This document shows, piece after piece, positions 60,821 to 64,000 of a DNA stretch of 64,000 nucleotides. Positions within the stretch are counted from its first letter, which is position 1. Each line of letters starts with the position of its first letter. Where the stretch lies: positions 62,001 through 126,000 of the forward strand of contig DASSNU010000002.1 in assembly GCA_035701265.1 (NCBI GenBank), in the 5' to 3' direction. The stretch is from DASSNU01 sp035701265. Its GTDB lineage: Bacteria; Gemmatimonadota; Gemmatimonadetes; Gemmatimonadales; Gemmatimonadaceae. The notes beneath the pieces were generated by a model. The model did no database searches, was not told the DNA's origin, and saw only the letters and a program-made list of their open reading frames with translations. A program made the translations under genes and the position numbers.

Positions 60821-61078
60821 ATGGGAATCATCGCGTGGATCGTGCTCGGCCTGATTGCCGGGGCCATCGCCAAAGCCATCATGCCGGGGAATGACCCGGG
60901 TGGCTTCATCGTCACGATCATCATCGGCATCATCGGGGCGTTCGTCGGCGGCTGGATCGGCAACCTGATCGTCGGCCGGGGGCTCGAGGGATTCTCCATC
61001 TGGAGCTTCATCCTGGCGATCGTCGGCGCCATCATTCTTCTCTGGATCTACCGTCTGGCCACACGGCGCGCGCCGTAA
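60821..61078 (+). CDS. GlsB/YeaQ/YmgE-family small membrane protein
   Basis: The 85-residue product has three predicted membrane segments and the family signature MGIIAWIVLGLIAGAIAKAIMPGNDPGGF, then IIIGIIGAFVGGWIG. A GAGGGGTCACC stretch precedes the ATG. These transglycosylase-associated-named proteins are stress-responsive inner-membrane proteins of unclear function. A good terminator follows at 61157-61193. Confidence 0.92.
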   Translation: MGIIAWIVLGLIAGAIAKAIMPGNDPGGFIVTIIIGIIGAFVGGWIGNLIVGRGLEGFSIWSFILAIVGAIILLWIYRLATRRAP

Positions 61079-61156
61079 CGCAACCACCACCCGGTGGCCG
61101 TTGTCGCAGGGCGACCACCAGCCGCGAGCGCACCGATTGCAAGGCGGCCACGTTCC

Positions 61157-61193
61157 GGCCCGCGTCCTACGCGGGCCGGTTACACATTTTTTT
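61157..61193 (+). terminator. Intrinsic terminator between the two GlsB-like genes
   Basis: A perfect 9-bp stem GGCCCGCGT / ACGCGGGCC with a three-base loop (61157-61177) is followed after GGTTACACA by seven T residues. It is the best Rho-independent terminator in this part and separates the two paralogues. Confidence 0.85.
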
Positions 61194-61204
61194 ACCGCTC
61201 TTCC

Positions 61205-61528
61205 GTGACGCTCTGGCTCCACTGGATACTCCTCGGTCTGGTGGCGGGCACGCTGGGCAAGTTCCTCGTGCCCGGCCGCGACCCGCCCGGCTGCCTGATC
61301 ACGGTCGCACTCGGCATTCTGGGCGCCGTCGTGGGCGGTTGGATCGGCGTGCTGCTGGGGTGGGGACGCGTGTCGCACCCGAGCTTCGACGTCCGCTCGG
61401 TTGCGCTCGCCACCGCGGGCGCCATCGTGGTGCTCGTGGCGGGACGACTCATCGCGCGTGCATCGCGTCGCCGCCGCGAGCGGAGCGCGTCGCGCGGCGG
61501 CGACAGCACGCCGCCCGGCATCGGCTGA
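61205..61528 (+). CDS. Second GlsB/YeaQ-like membrane protein
   Basis: The GTG at 61205 gives 107 residues: VTLWLHWILLGLVAGTLGKFLVPGRDPPGC, LGILGAVVGGWIGVLLGW, and a third hydrophobic segment AGAIVVLVAGRLIA, then an Arg/Ser-rich tail. It parallels the 60821 gene and looks like a diverged tandem duplicate. The start lies 11 bases after the terminator T-run, so it needs its own promoter or read-through; a longer start at 61094 would span the terminator and is rejected. Confidence 0.8.
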   Translation: MTLWLHWILLGLVAGTLGKFLVPGRDPPGCLITVALGILGAVVGGWIGVLLGWGRVSHPSFDVRSVALATAGAIVVLVAGRLIARASRRRRERSASRGGDSTPPGIG

Positions 61529-61593
61529 CGCGCTCCGCCAGCGGCGCGGCGCGCCTCCCCCGCGCCGCCGCGCGTCGCTAGCTTTCACACACG

Positions 61594-64000
61594 ATGAAAG
61601 ACCGAATCCTCGTCCGCGGCGCGCGACAGCACAACCTCAAGGGGTTCGACCTCGCCATCCCGCGGCGTAGCATCACGGTCATCACCGGGCCCTCCGGCTC
61701 GGGGAAGTCCTCGCTCGCCTTCGACACCATCTACGCCGAAGGACAGCGCCGCTACGTGGAGTCGCTCTCCGCCTACGCGCGGCAGTTCCTGGAGCGGATG
61801 GAGAAACCCGACGTCGATTCGGTGGAGGGACTCTCCCCCGCCGTCGCTATCGAGCAGCGCAACGCGGCCAAGTCGTCGCGCTCCACCGTGGGCACCGCGA
61901 CGGAGGTCTACGACTACCTCCGCCTCCTCTGGGCACGCGTGGGGCACACGCACTGCGCGGTCTGCGACCGCGAGCTGCGCCCCGACACACCGCAATCGGT
62001 GGCCGACCGGCTCCTCGCCATGCCCGAAGGAACGCGTTTCTCCCTCGCCTTTCCGCTCCACCCCAGCGCGCATGTGTCGCATCGCATGATCGTCGACGCG
62101 CTGCGCGAGCAGGGATTCGTGCGCGTCGTCGCCGACGGCGAGACCGCACGGCTGGATGACCTGGCTCCGGATGCGGACCTCACCGCCGCGCAGGAGCTGC
62201 TCGTGGTGGCCGATCGACTGGCGGTGAGCGCCGGAGCGGCAACGCGCATCGCCGAGGCTGCGGCCACCTGCTTTGCCGAAGGCGACGGATCGTGTATCGC
62301 CATCGTCGAGGAGTCCGGCGCCACGCGGCGGCTTCGCTTCACCGACCGCTTCGAGTGCCCGGACGATGGCACCCGCGCGCCGGCGCCCTCGCCGCAGCTC
62401 TTCTCCTTCAACAGCCCACAGGGCGCGTGCCCGCGGTGCAACGGCTTCGGCGCGCTGCTCGAGTACGACGAGCAACTCATCGTCCCCTACCCGGACCGTA
62501 CGCTGCGCGAGGGCGCACTCGACCCGTGGACCAAGCCGCGCTACGAGAACAAGCGCCGCGCGCTGGCGGAATTCGCGCGGCGGCAGTCCATTCCGATGGA
62601 TCGCCCGTGGCGCGAGCTCTCCGGTGAGCAGCGGCGCGCGCTCCTGCACGAGCGCACGCGCGGCTACAAGGGCGTCTTCCCCTTCCTGCGCGACCTGGAG
62701 GCGAAGCGCTACAAGCAGTACATCCGCGTCTTCCTCCGGCAGTATCAGTCGGCGCAGGAGTGCCCCGACTGTCACGGCGCGAAGTTGCAGCCCGACGCGC
62801 TGCGCGTGCGCGTGGCGGGGCGCACCATCGCCCAGGTGGCGGAGATGCCAGTGGCCGAGCTGGCCGCGTGGCTCGACGGGCTCGCCCTCTCGGAGTTCGA
62901 GCGCGGCGTGGCCGACACTGTGCTGCGCGAAGCGCACGCGCGCGTGCGCTTTCTCGTGGAAGTGGGACTCGGCTATCTCACGCTCCATCGTGGCGCGCGC
63001 ACCCTCTCCGGCGGGGAGGCGCAGCGCATCTCGCTCGCCAACTCCCTCGGCTCGCATCTCGTGGACACGCTCTACGTGCTGGATGAGCCGTCGATCGGTC
63101 TGCACCCGCGCGACGTGGACCGTCTGCTGCGCCTGCTCGCCCGATTGCGCGACGGCGGCAACACCGTCCTCATGGTGGAGCACGACCTGGAGGCTATCCG
63201 CGCCGCGGATCACATGGTGGAGCTCGGGCCCGGGAGCGGAGAGCATGGCGGGCGCGTGGTGTTCGACGGTCCCACGCGCGACGCCGCGCGGAGTCCCCTC
63301 ACCGGCGCGTATCTCACTGGCGAGAAGGTGGTGCCCCTCCCCGAGGAGCGCCGCGCGCTCGGCCCTCGCTGGATCACCCTCACCGGCGCGCGCGAGCACA
63401 ACCTCAAGGGGATCGACGTGCGCATTCCCCTTGGGGCGCTCACCGTCGTGACCGGCGTCTCCGGATCCGGCAAGAGCACGCTCGTGCACGACGTCCTCTA
63501 TCGCGCGCTCGAGACCACGCTGCACGGAGAGCATTCCGCCAAGCAGCATCTGGGCGAGCGCGTGGGGCAGTTCCGCCGGTTGAGCGGACACGAGGCGCTG
63601 TCGGACGTCGTGCTCGTGGACCAGAGTCCCATCGGTCGCACGCCGCGATCCAATCCGGTCACGTACGTCAAGGCGTTCGACGAGATCCGCCGCATCTTCG
63701 CCGACACGCCCCTGGCACGCCGCCGCCGCTACACGCCCGGCACCTTCAGCTTCAACGTTCCGGGCGGACGGTGCGAGACGTGCGAGGGCGCGGGCTCGCT
63801 CGAGATCGAGATGGTGTTCATGGCGGATGTGTACGTGCCGTGCGTCGACTGTGGCGGCTCGCGCTTCAAGCCGGAGGTGCAGGAGGTGACCGTCGGCGGC
63901 CGCTCCATCCAGCAGGTGCTGGAGATGACCGTGGACGAGGCCATTCGCTTCTTCCACCGCGAGGAGCGACTGGGGCAGGCGCTCTGGCAGTTGCAGCAGG
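61594..64000 (+). CDS. uvrA: Excinuclease ABC subunit UvrA, 3' end cut by the window
   Basis: About 800 residues are visible. They include the first Walker A GPSGSGKSSLAFDTIYAEGQRRYVESLSAYARQFL, LFSFNSPQGACPRCNGFG, the signature TLSGGEAQRISLANSLGSHLVDTLYVLDEPSIGLHP, the second Walker A GVSGSGKSTL, and the C-terminal zinc finger GRCETCEGAGSLEIEM with VPCVDCGG. The first zinc site is unusual: where many UvrAs have CPxC/CPxH, this one reads FECPDDG, so one ligand is not evident. UvrA recognises DNA lesions; Mfd, also in this window, recruits it. Confidence 0.96.
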   Translation, partial: MKDRILVRGARQHNLKGFDLAIPRRSITVITGPSGSGKSSLAFDTIYAEGQRRYVESLSAYARQFLERMEKPDVDSVEGLSPAVAIEQRNAAKSSRSTVGTATEVYDYLRLLWARVGHTHCAVCDRELRPDTPQSVADRLLAMPEGTRFSLAFPLHPSAHVSHRMIVDALREQGFVRVVADGETARLDDLAPDADLTAAQELLVVADRLAVSAGAATRIAEAAATCFAEGDGSCIAIVEESGATRRLRFTDRFECPDDGTRAPAPSPQLFSFNSPQGACPRCNGFGALLEYDEQLIVPYPDRTLREGALDPWTKPRYENKRRALAEFARRQSIPMDRPWRELSGEQRRALLHERTRGYKGVFPFLRDLEAKRYKQYIRVFLRQYQSAQECPDCHGAKLQPDALRVRVAGRTIAQVAEMPVAELAAWLDGLALSEFERGVADTVLREAHARVRFLVEVGLGYLTLHRGARTLSGGEAQRISLANSLGSHLVDTLYVLDEPSIGLHPRDVDRLLRLLARLRDGGNTVLMVEHDLEAIRAADHMVELGPGSGEHGGRVVFDGPTRDAARSPLTGAYLTGEKVVPLPEERRALGPRWITLTGAREHNLKGIDVRIPLGALTVVTGVSGSGKSTLVHDVLYRALETTLHGEHSAKQHLGERVGQFRRLSGHEALSDVVLVDQSPIGRTPRSNPVTYVKAFDEIRRIFADTPLARRRRYTPGTFSFNVPGGRCETCEGAGSLEIEMVFMADVYVPCVDCGGSRFKPEVQEVTVGGRSIQQVLEMTVDEAIRFFHREERLGQALWQLQQ

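Noticed and set aside
61585..63957. A 790-residue minus-strand frame
   Set aside because: It is the antisense of uvrA, whose plus-strand translation matches UvrA throughout.

Overview
The window is chromosomal DNA from a GC-rich, Gram-negative (diderm) bacterium. Outer-membrane logic is clear: TolC- and SurA-type proteins, a beta-barrel candidate, FtsEX with an EnvC-like factor, and a GT9 heptosyltransferase-like enzyme. Gene style (GTG starts, GTGA/ATGA overlaps, Ala/Arg-rich tails, ATP-type PEPCK, PilT paralogue, DUF58/BatA next to mfd) fits Gemmatimonadota best. That assignment is an inference; no rRNA is present to confirm it.

Layout. 1-8.0 kb: a slipin fragment, a secreted hypothetical protein, and a five-gene minus-strand operon (formylglycine-generating enzyme, BASS transporter, sulfatase, SulP transporter, YetF-like protein) that looks like uptake and cleavage of sulfate esters. 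8.3-9.5 kb: a RES/Xre toxin-antitoxin pair whose toxin frame is broken, with an AT-rich operator. 9.58-23.57 kb: an integrative mobilizable element inserted in the 3' half of a tRNA-Ile(GAU) gene. It is bounded by an exact 44-bp duplication of the tRNA end, and carries an integrase, an excisionase-like protein, MobC, a MOBP-type relaxase, a CusCBA-like copper/silver efflux cassette with a small Met/His/Cys-rich secreted protein, and a 5'-truncated type III restriction subunit. 23.6-30 kb: a barrel-like protein, an extremely acidic protein, TypA/BipA, a PilT-like ATPase and its companion.

30-41.4 kb is a minus-strand, tightly spaced run: DUF58 protein, BatA-like protein, Mfd, two parvulin-type chaperones, a small S4 protein, PdxA and a cation diffusion facilitator. 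41.5-48.1 kb is a plus-strand translationally coupled run: LepA, GT9 glycosyltransferase, ROK kinase, PfkB-family kinase, a STAS-HATPase protein, a STAS-winged-helix protein and a small unknown. 48.2-58.5 kb holds a Cys/Met-type PLP enzyme, FtsE-FtsX-EnvC-like-Nfo, and MaeB-PckA-HD hydrolase. 58.5-60.5 kb is a PP2C phosphatase with a triple-FHA membrane protein. Two GlsB-like membrane proteins and the start of UvrA close the window.

The most notable region is the 14-kb tRNA-Ile element. Paired TTGGACACC repeats lie at both ends, it supplies its own tRNA 3' end and its own terminator, and its metal-efflux cassette abuts a beheaded restriction gene.
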